Source of the DNA: Durusdinium trenchii
Lineage: Eukaryota; Sar; Dinophyceae; Suessiales; Symbiodiniaceae
Direction of reading: 5' to 3'
Assembly: GCA_963970005.1 (NCBI GenBank)
Contig: CAXAMN010026805.1
Coordinates: 1,257,390-1,321,389, forward strand
Length of the DNA stretch: 64,000 nucleotides
Shown: piece by piece, positions 1 through 10,591 of the stretch
Position numbering within the stretch: the first letter of the stretch is position 1
Layout: every line of letters begins with the position of its first letter
Notes under the pieces: generated by a model
What the model was told of the DNA's origin: nothing
The model's database searches: none
What the model saw: the letters and a program-made list of their open reading frames with translations, nothing else
Made by a program: the position numbers and the translations under genes

Positions 1-112
1 CAAGACGTGAAGGACTTAAGACGTGAAGCTGGCTGCACCACCGCGATTTAGAAGAACAGCAACCCCAACACCACCTCATCCACAAGGACCACGGCAGTAA
101 GAACGACGGAGG

Positions 113-877
113 ATGTGTTTGGTACCGACAGGCCGAACAATCCTCGTAGAGCGTCCCATCCAGGAGGCTTTTGATGGCCTTTGTATATACAGCACCTATA
201 CCAGGACCCTCCAAGGGGTGTCCAATGAACTACCCCACACTACCTATAGGCTTCCAGACAGGGCACCCCTTGGAGGGTCCTGGTATGAACTCCGTGTGAG
301 ACCGAGCCCCGAAACCTGGTGGAAGTTCTGCTTGGAACCAGCCATCCGGCGTCTCAAAGACCCCGGGGTTGTCGGGTTCATGGTCTTCAACGTCGCAGCT
401 GGTTTTAACAACTCTTTATCCTTCTTGATGTATGTTATGTTGACCAACCTTCTCCACCAGTCTCGAGCTATGGAGAACACGGCAAAAAAACTGCACGTGG
501 CAGACCTCAAGTCTTTGACCGAGCGTGGCATATCTCTGGAGTCATTCGTGTCGACACATGTACCTCATGGGCCGCATCCGTCTCCTTCAAGGTATGGTGG
601 TCTACTGGAAGCCTTCCGATATGCTTTGGATTTAGATGGCTCTGGCACCTGCCGAAAGCCGGTCCTGGAAACTGGACAGCACATGGCACCGCAGATTGTT
701 CGGGCGTACCTTTCGCACGGCTCGAGATGCAGACCTTCATGGCCTAAGCGATGCAAGGGATCACATGTGAAAAAGACCAGTTCTCATCGCTGCCATCGGT
801 TTTGGCAGCCCTTTGACCCGCTTTCGATCATCCACTTCCATGCGCAAGTTTGTGAATGTGTTGCCTGTTTGTGTTAA
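113..877 (+). CDS. Uncharacterised 254-codon open frame
   Basis: An uninterrupted frame of 254 codons from ATG to TAA. I recognise no family. The middle part (about residues 60-150) has a mixed, protein-like composition including a hydrophobic stretch near residues 90-110. The C-terminal part is rich in Ser, Arg and Cys and looks less convincing. A 23-bp-arm hairpin lies inside the frame at 198-286, so the N-terminal part is partly built from an inverted repeat, which argues against a conserved protein. It could equally be one exon with unknown boundaries or a chance frame. Confidence 0.2.
   Translation: MCLVPTGRTILVERPIQEAFDGLCIYSTYTRTLQGVSNELPHTTYRLPDRAPLGGSWYELRVRPSPETWWKFCLEPAIRRLKDPGVVGFMVFNVAAGFNNSLSFLMYVMLTNLLHQSRAMENTAKKLHVADLKSLTERGISLESFVSTHVPHGPHPSPSRYGGLLEAFRYALDLDGSGTCRKPVLETGQHMAPQIVRAYLSHGSRCRPSWPKRCKGSHVKKTSSHRCHRFWQPFDPLSIIHFHAQVCECVACLC
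198..286. repeat. Hairpin element, family A copy 1
   Basis: Perfect 23-bp inverted repeats at 198-220 and 264-286 enclose a 43-bp spacer. The arms carry the core GGACCCTCCAAGGGGTG. The left arm continues into TCCAATGAACTACCCC, which resembles the element at 17504-17587, so the two look like one family of short MITE-like or introner-like insertions. Confidence 0.7.
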
Positions 878-899
878 TCTCTGAATGACTTAACTATGC

Positions 900-2970
900 G
901 CTTTGTGCTGTTGTGTAGGTAGTGCAACACGTGTGATAAATAATGGTGTAATATGCTGTGCGCACGTCTGGCGGAAAGAAGAATTGAGCCTGGACCCACA
1001 AAGGGAGCTCAAAGGTGTTTATGACCCATCCTTTGGATAAAGGTTCTTTTGGCCATGCTGCTTGGACGTTGCAACACAGAATGATGACACACAACTTGAA
1101 TTACTGTGAATCGATCTGCCTGAGTGATTTCTCACTTGGGAAAAATGACATCATTCAGACATTTGCTCTAAAGTTACCGGAGAAATGGGTTGACATGTTG
1201 AGGACCACATGATGCCGATATTCCCGGGGGGCGTCCTTTGCGAAGAGTCATGTGTGTGTCTTTTTGCCCCCGGAACTCTTCAGAGCTCATCCGAGGCAAA
1301 GTTTTTAGCAAACTGTGACTACACTGGTGCCTTGGAGCAGAATGTCTCGAGAGATTCGCACTTGATTGGAGCAACTTCTGCAGACCATATAGGTCAGTCA
1401 GCAGCACATACTCTTAGCGGCTTAGCGTTGACTTGTGGTATACCATATGTATACTTATAGATATAATCTGCATATAATGGTCGCGTGTGTCCAACCTGGT
1501 CCTTCTAATCGAAGCTTGACGTGATTGTTCTCGGCGGCTCCACGTGTCTGACGTGGTCAGAATTGAGCCAACCAAGGAGATGTGGAGATCCTGTGGAACG
1601 CCTTGGATGAACATCGGGGTGGTTTCATTACCGTGGCCCGGTGAAGTTCGTTGGCAAAATCCATGGATTTTCGAGTCTTTTGCACTAAACAGCTGGAACA
1701 CGAGGAATGAGCCAGATGAAGTGCCGAAAGGAGCACAGCTTCTAGCGCTGTCCAAAGATTTCACCACCTCTAAAAAGGCATGTCAGAGGCTGTTTCAGCC
1801 GCCGCCGCATGTCCAAGCATGTCCAACTCCATACGTTGCATAGCTCCAGACCGCTAGTGACGACCGACCGCTCGGTGCCTCGGATTATGCCCGCCTCGCT
1901 GAGGTCGAGGAAGTGGGTTTTCTGTTGGGATGGACCGGTGAAAAGTTCACTCCAACAGCCATGGACCGTGGCCCGGAGGGAAGGGTTCCGAGGGCGAGCG
2001 TTTTCCTGAAGGGCGGTAGTGAGAAGCAAGCCGAGGGGTGGAAGCACCCAGTACTGTAGATCCCCTCAATCTGGTAGGAGCCTAAAGTTTTTAAAGCAGC
2101 CATCCAAATTCACAGGAGTAAGGGTGAAACCGATGTTTCTTATATAAAGATGCGTTTGGCAGTCATTTCTGCAAGCAAGTTCGGGATTTGTCCTGCCAAA
2201 TCTACTGTGAAATTAGGGGCTGTTGGTAGCTTGAGGTAGCCCAAGCATGAACACCAAGAAACCAATACAGTTTGCAATGCAGATGGAACATCAACAATTT
2301 TATGAATCTAATTGCAGCCTCCCGGAACTCGTGGCGAACCGCCAAAGACCATTTTGGGCATTGCGCCTCGCAGAATTCACCAACTTTGGGAATGGGGAGC
2401 CATTCAAGTCTGGTTCGGGGGATATATTTATTACGAATGACATGTGCATGATCAGGAAATTCAGAAAGGAAACATATACTTTCAAATGAACAGTTGAACT
2501 TTTCAATTAGATATTAGGTTTTTCGGAATGTGTCCCTTTTTCCCCTCAGCGGAGAGCTGAGGCGACTTCGCGTTCCGAGGCGAACGGCTCCGCAGAGCAC
2601 AGGAGCAGTAGCTGAACTGCACGAACTGCACAGGGGGAAGGGTGCACACTCTTAGCTGGCGCAAGCAGGTGGTCTAGTGGTTTGGGGTGTGATGTCCGGA
2701 ACCGCATCTTGGGGTGACCCGAAACCTTAGGCGGCTTGAACAAATGCGAATTCCAAGGAGACCACTACTAGCAGCTACTAGATTTTAAAGCTGCTGGTGG
2801 CACAGGCTGCTTGGCGATCACCAACATGTTGGGTTGCCCCAATCCTGCCATCGGTACACCACCGGCATGGACCAGTTGCAAGCCTTTGCAAGCCTTTATG
2901 CCATGACCATGCCAGTGAGAGGAGCAAAGACGCTTCGAGTGCCTGAGCTGCAACTGAGAGGATCAGAACA
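900..2970. other. Non-coding stretch, nothing firm
   Basis: Only short overlapping open frames are present. A frame at 1544-1843 (99 codons) has a mildly protein-like composition but no motif I know. No RNA gene, array or long repeat is visible. Confidence 0.4.
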
Positions 2971-2971
2971 G

Positions 2972-3055
2972 GAGCCCCTAGTAGCTTCTTGTTCCTAGTA
3001 GTAAGGCATTAAGGCACCTGTTACTACTAGCGTGGCACCTGTTACTACTAGCAAA
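2972..3055 (+). repeat. CTAGTAG repeat cluster, copy 1
   Basis: Imperfect units of about 20 bp built around TTACTACTAG and CCTAGTAGC, alternating with AAGGCACCTG and GTGGCACCTG. A looser match (ACTACTAGCAGCTACTAG) sits just upstream at 2764-2781. It belongs to the dispersed family also present at 20059, 21578, 27243, 27563, 40318, 48521 and 55166. Confidence 0.8.
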
Positions 3056-3059
3056 CTGG

Positions 3060-4440
3060 ACCTTCTGTTTTCTGCAGTTTTGCCATCAACTACACCATAC
3101 TACACTACACCTAATTGACGATTGTTTTCAATATGTCACTTCACACTCGATGGTTCGGTGTCAGAATATACCATGTTCGATACAAATCGCTTCGTGCAGA
3201 TACGAAAACATCAAGTTTGTTGGATGTTTGTGATCGAGCTGAGTGGGGCAAGTTATTGAGGCGCCGGAAACGGCACGTTGAGCTGGAGCGTCAAAAGCAG
3301 GCCACACTTTCCGTATTCCGATACGGCGGCCGAGTGCTTGCGGCACAAGCTTTCTAGTGCTTGTTTTTCGCATGTGTCGCGTGGAACTCCCCGGTTTGGA
3401 GGATTTGGGAGGTACTTGCTCATGGTTTTGGATGGTTTGGCCGAGGTTTGGCTTTACCCGAGAGAACCATCAGGGGGAGAATCTACAGTTGCGACTCCAT
3501 GCTCCGCATTCTTTCAGTGATCGTCCACACGGGAGTTGGATTCGTCCCAACCGCCGTTCCCTAGTGCTTTTGCTTGGAACTGAATCCAAGAATCAATCTC
3601 GTCATCCAACCCAGTGGAGTTTGACAGCCCAAACATCGACGGTCCCAACTGGATGATGTTTCTGTTCGACCAAAGCGCCCTCTGAGCGCCAGGAACGCAG
3701 CTCCATTGTGGGAAACCGTCATTTGCGGCACACGGAGGTGTGCCGGTACCGATGAATGTTGCGCATGTTGCAGCGGTGTTGTGTCGTCAGACAGCTTGGA
3801 TGGGACGATGTGAAACAAACCCGCCAGCTGCCACACTATGGGGTGTCTCACTGCAATGGTGGCTCCGTCGTATAGCGATGTATAGCACATCCCGCACTAA
3901 TTCTAACCCCCAACTATCATTTGATGCTTTCTTATCGATGTTAGCAGGTGTAGAAGGCGCTTGATCAGATCTAAATTACAGACTCTAAACACTTAACCCC
4001 TATCCTTTTGGCCCTTCCGCGCCATCTCCCCTTCCCCAAGGCGCCCAGACCGTTCACCTCGGAAGCCATTCGCCAGTTGGTGACACATGGCAGCGAAAGG
4101 GGGGGAAGGTCCACACGGATTTGCCACCGAATTCGAGAACTTCATGGGTCGACTCACTCCGCGTGATCCTGAAGGAATGCACAACTTTTTGGGGTTTGGG
4201 TCGATCGAAATCTCGATGTTTCTCCATTTGTGTGGGAAACGTTCCGATTTGGTTCACCGCCGGGGGCCACCATGCAAGAGGGTGCAGCGCTGTCCATGCG
4301 ACCATTTACAGGTGTCATAGGTGACCAGATACCACCCCCCACCGTCCACCCCCCAGATATAATATCTTAGCAAGGTTTGTGTTGCAGTAACACATAAAGA
4401 CAGAAGCACTTGGAGAGCTATCGTAAACATTGTCAAGGCA
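3060..4440. other. Non-coding stretch with weak open frames
   Basis: Short overlapping frames only. The end of the frame at 3740-3964 reads like a C-terminus (LSFDAFLSMLAGVEGA, then a stop), but no splice boundary or family supports it. Confidence 0.3.
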
Positions 4441-4497
4441 CAAAAAGCCTTAATAAGGCTTCAAAGTAAGACGTGTTGGAGGGCAAATGTTGACTTC

Positions 4498-4537
4498 CTT
4501 AAATTCTCTTATATCGGCCGATATAAGAGAATGTAAG
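4498..4537. repeat. 40-bp palindrome with no loop
   Basis: Two 20-bp arms (4498-4517 and 4518-4537) meet at a CGGCCG centre and differ at one pair. The arm core is TCTCTTATATCGG. It could form a cruciform or be a fused insertion remnant. Confidence 0.85.
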
Positions 4538-4897
4538 AAACGACCATTTTTGCAGTTGCAAATCACTGGAAGCTGAAAGCTTAGTAAGCGCTATCTCTCG
4601 GAGCATGTTGTTTGCCCGAGTGGAGGTCAGGAGAAAGAAACGACAGTATATCAAGTGGCACATGTCCGGTCAGTTGGACAAGTGCCAGCCCAGAGGCATA
4701 ATACTTAATAAGGCTTAATAAGAATTCAGCATCTCAGAGGCATTACCAACTCTCTGGTGAGCGCCTTCACAAAGTGTGTGAAAGGTTGCAACCTCCGTCG
4801 GATAATCCTTAATATTCCTTATTACGTTTTATGCCTCCAAGCCATCCTATACTGAGGGGGTACTCTGGTTGGTCTAAAGAATTGCAAGTTATTTTGA

Positions 4898-4907
4898 NNN
4901 NNNNNNN
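4898..4907. other. Assembly gap (10 N)
   Basis: Ten consecutive N lie between unrelated flanks. The round size suggests a scaffolding placeholder, so distances across it are not reliable. Confidence 0.98.
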
Positions 4908-5810
4908 GGGGGGCAGCTATTGAAAAGATGACAAGGAAGTGGGTGACTTGGCAAAGATTGTGCTTTTGACACATCCCTCACAACCCCCCCACAACTTCCA
5001 CACCTAACTCACCCAACACCTACTACCTCAATGGTTCCACCTCGCACATCAAACTGCGCTATAGGGTACATATGCTAGACATCGAAACTACCCATAAACT
5101 TGCTTCTTTCCTCGAAGCCAAACTTAGCCTCAAAAACACAACAGAAATTCCGAGACCGGTTCATGGGCCCCTGCAGTACCTCACCCCAGTTCTGAATTTA
5201 AAGGTTCTTTGAGGCCCAAAGCTTATTAAGCTTTATGTCTCTCCCTTTTTCACCACCTACACCAGGAGGCAGAAACCTTAATAAGGATAAAGTTTCCCAA
5301 CCACTTGGTGTCGCTTGCTCCACCCTACCATCTGCGCAGGCTACATTCTTGGGGCGGGCGCACAACTCTTATTAAGCTCTTAAATCTGGGGGGTGGACGG
5401 TGGGGGGTGGGGTCAAGAAGGCTATAAAGGTGGTCTATGCCATCCCATTCCTTTGTCACAGTTTGTTGTGGACATTACGAGTTTGTTGGGCCCCCAGCTG
5501 TCACCAGGTGTCATTATCATGGTCATTCCAGTGGCCTTGGATCAACAACTTTAGGTCCGTTCTGGCCAGTTCTGCACACGTTTTCACTGACAGACGGGCA
5601 AGATCGGGCAAGTATCAGCCATCACTGGCCAGTTCATGTTTCGGGATGTTTGAGGAGGCATTTGTGGAGGAGACGGCCAGAGCCATCGACACAGACTTCT
5701 TTTTCAAGCCTCCTAGCTCCTAGGCTTCATCCCTAATTACACTTCCTTGTCGACATCTTCAAATGTGCCCATTGAAATTGAAACATTTTTCAATTAGTTT
5801 AGGTGACAGC

Positions 5811-5961
5811 ACCTTCCAACAGGTTGTCACCTGCCACTTTTAAGTCTGAAAGCCAACAGAGGAGACCTGTTGGAAGGTCCTGGCAGAGAGATATATAAAT
5901 ATATTATACAATCCCTATGGATCCACATACCTTCCTCAGAAGGTATGTGGATCCATAGGGA
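5811..5961. repeat. Two adjacent hairpins
   Basis: A perfect 14-bp inverted repeat (5811-5824 and 5865-5878, core CCTTCCAACAGG) is followed 33 bp later by a perfect 22-bp inverted repeat (5912-5933 and 5940-5961, arm core CCCTATGGATCCACATACC). The second has a loop of about 4-6 nt and is flanked on both sides by TA-rich sequence. Confidence 0.85.
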
Positions 5962-6005
5962 ATATATACTACATCCACCTAGGCCAGACCGCCGCATTTT
6001 TTCAG

Positions 6006-6177
6006 TTCACAGCTTGACAGAGCCCGGACGAAAGACTCGGCTGACGCCCCATGGAGTCGGACGACGCGCCCATCGTTTTGGAAGAGACGCTCACAGGTTC
6101 GCACGGTCAGCGCGGTGGAATCCGTTGACGTGGGGCGGATTCAGCGCTTGGCTGGGGGTCTGGTTACTCAATGACTC
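6006..6177 (+). CDS. Candidate exon before a GTGAGT donor
   Basis: The GC-rich block 6006-6177 ends at a consensus donor (GTGAGT from 6178). Two of its frames read like protein. One begins at an ATG at 6051 (MESDDAPIVLEE). Another contains VRTVSAVESVDVGRIQRL. I cannot choose the frame, and no family is recognised. Confidence 0.25.
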
Positions 6178-6919
6178 GTGAGTTTACTCTTGTTTGACTT
6201 CTTTGGGGGGAGGGTGATGGGTGAAGTTTATGAAACACAGAACAATGATCCAAAATGCACTTGGCTGCATGTCGAGCGTTAGAAATCTGTCCGGACAGAA
6301 CTATATAGAGCCGTCAAGAAGCCTGAGAGCTTTTGGAGCCCATTTCACTCACCTCCAGATACCTCCAGGGCTTCAGATGATCTACTGTCTCGGAAGGATG
6401 TGATGTTCTCACCCATTGCGCCATGTTGCGCCACCACCAAGCGCTCGAAGGGGTTTCTTCGCTTAGCCCCCGATTGGTGGGTCACAGGGATCCGGGCCGG
6501 GCTGGGACTCCGAGGGGCGACGAAACTAGAGGTCCCAAAGTAACTGAAGAGCTTTGGAACATTGACCCTTTTTTTTTGGGAGAGCAGTTGGCAAGTTCAT
6601 AATTGACAAAGATGCTTTGAGTAAGCTTAAGATTTATGAGGGAGTTTTGTGAATTCACCTCAGGAACTCGCGAACTCGCGGTTGAGGGAGCACATGTATT
6701 TAATTTGAGGGGGACATTTATATGACAGACACCTGGTTGTTGAAAGCGGTTTTAAACAACTTCCTGGTTGTTCACCTGACAGGTCATTGCGAATCCTGCT
6801 TGAGTGCCTTGGAATGCACTGCAGAGCTCACTGGCACCACTGCCGTGGCTGGGGAGCACCGAAGGAATTGCACGCTCATCTCAGATGGTTGAGGGACTTG
6901 TGAAACTACTATGCTCACA

Positions 6920-6993
6920 TTATATATATATATATATTATGTATATTTAAATAGATGTAAATGTATTTAGATAGGTAGATAGATAGATAGATG
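6920..6993. repeat. (TA)n and (GATA)n microsatellites
   Basis: A TA tract at about 6920-6937 is followed by an AGATA/GATA tract at about 6970-6992. Both are simple repeats in non-coding sequence. Confidence 0.9.
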
Positions 6994-7550
6994 AATAAAT
7001 TAGGGAACAGAGGGTGATTAATAAATGTTTGCAGGTTGTCTAGAGGTTTTAACGAGTGATGTGCGTCCGCATCGTCAGGCAATACTGAACTTCCTCAGCT
7101 CCTACACGTTTGTCATGAGCTTTTGGATGGTCAGACGAAGTCTGGGACCCAGGTTTGAAGGATCCTGAAGCTGATACCTCGTGTGTTCGTGGTAGAATTG
7201 TACTTCCATGGTTGTGTTTTGGGCAAAAGATGCAGTAGCTTCATTTGAGGATCAGACATCAGTTGTCTGACGTGAGCCTGAATCTTGGTATTCTGTGCCT
7301 TTGACAGCAGTTTCGGCGCAGCAGTTTGTCCAATTGTTGGGTAGGCAACAGTGGAATGAATAGTTCAGTAGCAAAGGCCTCAAGCAGTAAAATGGGTCGG
7401 TTGGGATACAAAGGTGCAAGCTTCTAGTCAGTGGTGTGGGGCAGTCTTGCTGCATCTTGCTGTTATCTTGGTTTGCCTTCTTGCCTCCAATATGCAGGAA
7501 AAACGGAAGGGACTGTTACTGGTGCGGTGGGGCTGCATGCCTCAGGCATG

Positions 7551-7657
7551 TTCGTTTGTTTGTTTGTTTGTTTGTTTATATTTTATGTGTTTGTTTGTTT
7601 GTTTTGTTTGTTTGTTTGGTTGTGATATGCTATGTTTGTTAGTTTGTTTGTTTGTTT
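7551..7657. repeat. (GTTT)n microsatellite
   Basis: About 100 bp of GTTT units with several interruptions. All three frames give Cys/Leu/Phe/Val-rich text, which explains the spurious hydrophobic open frames here. Confidence 0.95.
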
Positions 7658-7663
7658 CTGTGG

Positions 7664-8230
7664 TAGGAGGGTGCAGGATGTCATGTCAGACTGTCAGAAG
7701 ATGTTGGGATACACGATGCATCACGATACATCCCTTATGTCCATTGGTGTTTGCACCCTTTAAGCCTTAAGCAGATCGATGCTTCAAGTCTTGGTTTGTC
7801 TCTTTTTCCGCTCGAGACTGGAGCTTTGGGTTGTGCCGCGTGCCGCGTGCCGAGGATGCGCCAAAAGCAATCTAGGCCTGTGGAACCTGTGGGCAGCTCC
7901 GGTGGGAGGGTGGGGATGGCTGAAAGAAACCCAGGCTGCTGCATTCCATCATGGATGCCCAAGGCCACATGGATACCCACATGGATGCCCTCTGACGTCC
8001 CAGACTTCGAGGACAGACTCCGTCCCCCCTTGGAGTGAACCACCAGTGTGGCCCCCTTGACAGGCCACCGGCGCAAACCTATGAGTCGGTCGCAGAGGAC
8101 TACATGGAGGTCAAGGTCACGCGAACGGATCCCTTCAGCATGAGGTCGGTGCAACTGCCGAAGCGGAACAGTGGCTTGGCGCCATGCAGCATCCTGCATT
8201 TGAAAGAAATATGGGGCAGATGAAGGGTCC
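7664..8230. other. Overlapping frames, no assignable gene
   Basis: Open frames exist on both strands (154 codons on minus at 7735-8199; 95 and 93 codons on plus). The plus frame at 8035-8223 contains an acidic, protein-like stretch (YESVAEDYMEVKVTR). No splice-bounded model stands out. Confidence 0.25.
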
Positions 8231-8318
8231 TTTGTGTGAAGCCCGTTCTATCTGAACCATTTGTTGGGTTCAGATGATGTCCCTATTGCACCTTTGGACC
8301 ATGCTTGTTTGGGTTAGC

Positions 8319-8555
8319 TTGAAGGAGAGTGAACCCACCGACATGAATGAAGAAAAGCTATCAGCACTCCCCCAGAAGTTGGCCAGGTTGGAGGCCATCG
8401 CTAGTATGTTCCCCCCTCCTTCACAACGATTGAGGACAGCTTTTTCGGCCGCTTCTCTCAGTGTCACAGCTCGTTCAGATCCGAAGCGTGAACATCCTGA
8501 GGTGTGGGACTGTTGCCTTGCCATGCGAAAGAGCAAACTCCTGTCAGCTGGACTG
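8319..8555 (+). CDS. Candidate internal exon, unknown protein
   Basis: A frame of at least 79 codons with convincing protein composition: an acidic start (SEPTDMNEEKLSALPQ), a helical segment (KLARLEAIASMF), then a Ser/Ala-rich part and a basic end (LAMRKSKLLSAG). A possible acceptor AG lies at 8316-8317 and a GT donor (GTATTG) starts at 8556. The frame is also open upstream to an ATG at 8274, so that could be the real start. I recognise no family. It sits just left of an AT-rich island, so partner exons may lie far away. Confidence 0.45.
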
Positions 8556-10035
8556 GTATTGAGAGTCCTTTTGTTTATTTTTACTTGGCAGCACTCCTAG
8601 GGATGTAACTTTCCCTTGGTAATATGCATGAAATAGGGTAAATCACAATATTTTATGCATGTCATAGGTTCAAGTACACTGTAAAACACACATTTTTTCA
8701 ACACTTGCATTTGCGGTTCACTGGTATCACCTGTTCTACCTCCCATCGGGGAAAAAGACCAAAGTAATCCATAAACATATCAATCATTGAAAACAAGCAA
8801 TCGCAATTATAATCGCAAAAGAACATAAACAAGAACCCCCAAAACAAACACACCATCAGATATTATATACAACACAAGATTATATATATATACATAGACA
8901 ACAACAAGAAACCATTGTTTTTGTTTTCTGATATTCTTGGAAGGCCCCTCCCTCAAGACTCCCGGAACATTGCTATTGTTTTATGTTCAATCGTTTTAAT
9001 GTCAGGCTGGGCAGGCACAGACTTGCACTCCATGAGAGCTCTAGCCCCTGGTTTGGGATCTGACCTCAAGCCTGATTCTTGGAAGTCTGCACTTTAAACC
9101 TTATATCCTTATCATTTGATCCTATTGATTTCCTTTCAACCTCTTTTTGCTTCTTGTTATATAATTCCCTTTTAAGAACCTCACCCTTTTGATTCCAAGT
9201 GGGTTTCTCGAAAACTCCTGTTGAGTTGCTTTGGTTCTTGTTGATCCCCTTTTTTAACTTTGTGGTTTCTAATTGCGTTTCTTTCAATATCCGTTTGATT
9301 CCAGCTGGTTTACTTTCGGAACAGGGGACCACGGTAGCACACATTTGTCCAATATTGTTTTACTTTCTGCACTGCACTCAACCACAATCATCATAATACT
9401 GCACTGCTGTCAAAAGCCACAATCCAAAAAATCCAAAAAACAACAAAACTAAGAACCTAATAGTCTTTGCTGCACCAACATCCATTGGGTTGGATGTTTG
9501 ATTATTTTTTTTACATTTTTGAATTTTAGAGTTTTTGGACTTGGAGACTGTGTCAAAAACCCCAACCCCAAAAAATAAATAGCAAAAATCCGAAACTATT
9601 AACCCTGTAGCTTTTGCTGCACATACTTCCATTGGTGTGTTTTGTTATGTTTTTTATTTATTTGTGTGTCTTTGCCTTTTTGGCTTTGGTAAGAAGGCTT
9701 CAGAATGACTATTCGCTTTGCATTTGCTGTTTGTGTGACATAGTCACTAAAAAGAAGTCAATGTCTCAGGATCTGCCCCTTAGACATTGGCGTGTTTTAT
9801 TGTTGCGTTGTTTTGCTAAAGAAGGCTACAATGATACTCAATGGTTCATTAACCAAAATTCTTTACCTGCGGTAATTATTGCGATTTTGGCCTGACATAG
9901 AATATGAATAACGGAAACATAGCAACAAATTTGACAGCGCAAGGGTTAACAATGAACAAGTATTTTCAAAACGATTGTGAAGTAGCTTGTGGTAGATGAA
10001 TCAAAACAATGGACATACTATATACATCATGACCC

Positions 10036-10422
10036 TAATGTCAACGTCGTATTAATCAACGGGGGCCCCTCCCCCCCCCCCTAGAAGGTCAACAAGGTCT
10101 GAGATTGGAGGTTTTGGAGATCACATCCCCCTAATAGTGGGATGACCTGATGATGACAGGAGGAGGAGATGAGATGGGATGGAATGATGAGATCCATGAG
10201 AGCCCAAATACTAATTCCCACATATATATATATATATATTGAAGTAATTATATTTTTCCTGGGGGGACAGGGGGTTGACTAATAGGGGGGGGTTTCAGCC
10301 AAGCAAAATTTTTATTAGAGGGTGGTGACTGTGGAAATTAGTAGTTCAAATTAGTTAATTATTGGGGCCTGAACCCTGGGTAGACTAATAGGGGGGGGTT
10401 GGTTAATACGATGTTGACATTA
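10036..10422. mobile_element. MITE-like element with 24-bp terminal inverted repeats
   Basis: The left end (10036-10059, starting TAATGTCAACGTCG) and right end (10399-10422, ending CGATGTTGACATTA) are inverted repeats matching at 22 of 24 positions. Both ends carry TA, as expected of elements that duplicate a TA target. The 387-bp body has two copies of a GACTAATAGGGGGGGG motif, a C-rich run near the left end, a TA microsatellite and no open frame. It therefore looks non-autonomous. I cannot assign a superfamily. Confidence 0.65.
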
Positions 10423-10551
10423 CAGGCCTGACAGAAGAGCAGTTAAACATGTGGTACGTTGTTAAATTCAACCCTTTATCGTCAAGAACGATCTTAAATA
10501 GAGATTTATCCTTTGTTTGATCCTTTTTCAAAAGATAGACATTAAAATGGC

Positions 10552-10591
10552 AAGTATTGGTATAATGAACTAAGTATTGGTATAATGAACT
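10552..10591. repeat. Perfect 20-bp tandem duplication
   Basis: The unit AAGTATTGGTATAATGAACT occurs twice, head to tail, with no mismatch inside the AT-rich island. Confidence 0.95.

Larger units (their letters stand above)
4449..5376. repeat. Cluster of CTTAWTAAG near-palindromes
   Basis: Six exact copies of the 9-mer CTTA(A/T)TAAG occur at 4449-4457, 4704-4712, 4714-4722, 5222-5230, 5277-5285 and 5368-5376. The motif is its own reverse complement apart from the central base. The surrounding 950 bp has no gene. Confidence 0.75.

Noticed and set aside
7551..7657. Regular GTTT spacing as a CRISPR-like array
   Set aside because: It is a plain tetranucleotide microsatellite without distinct spacers.
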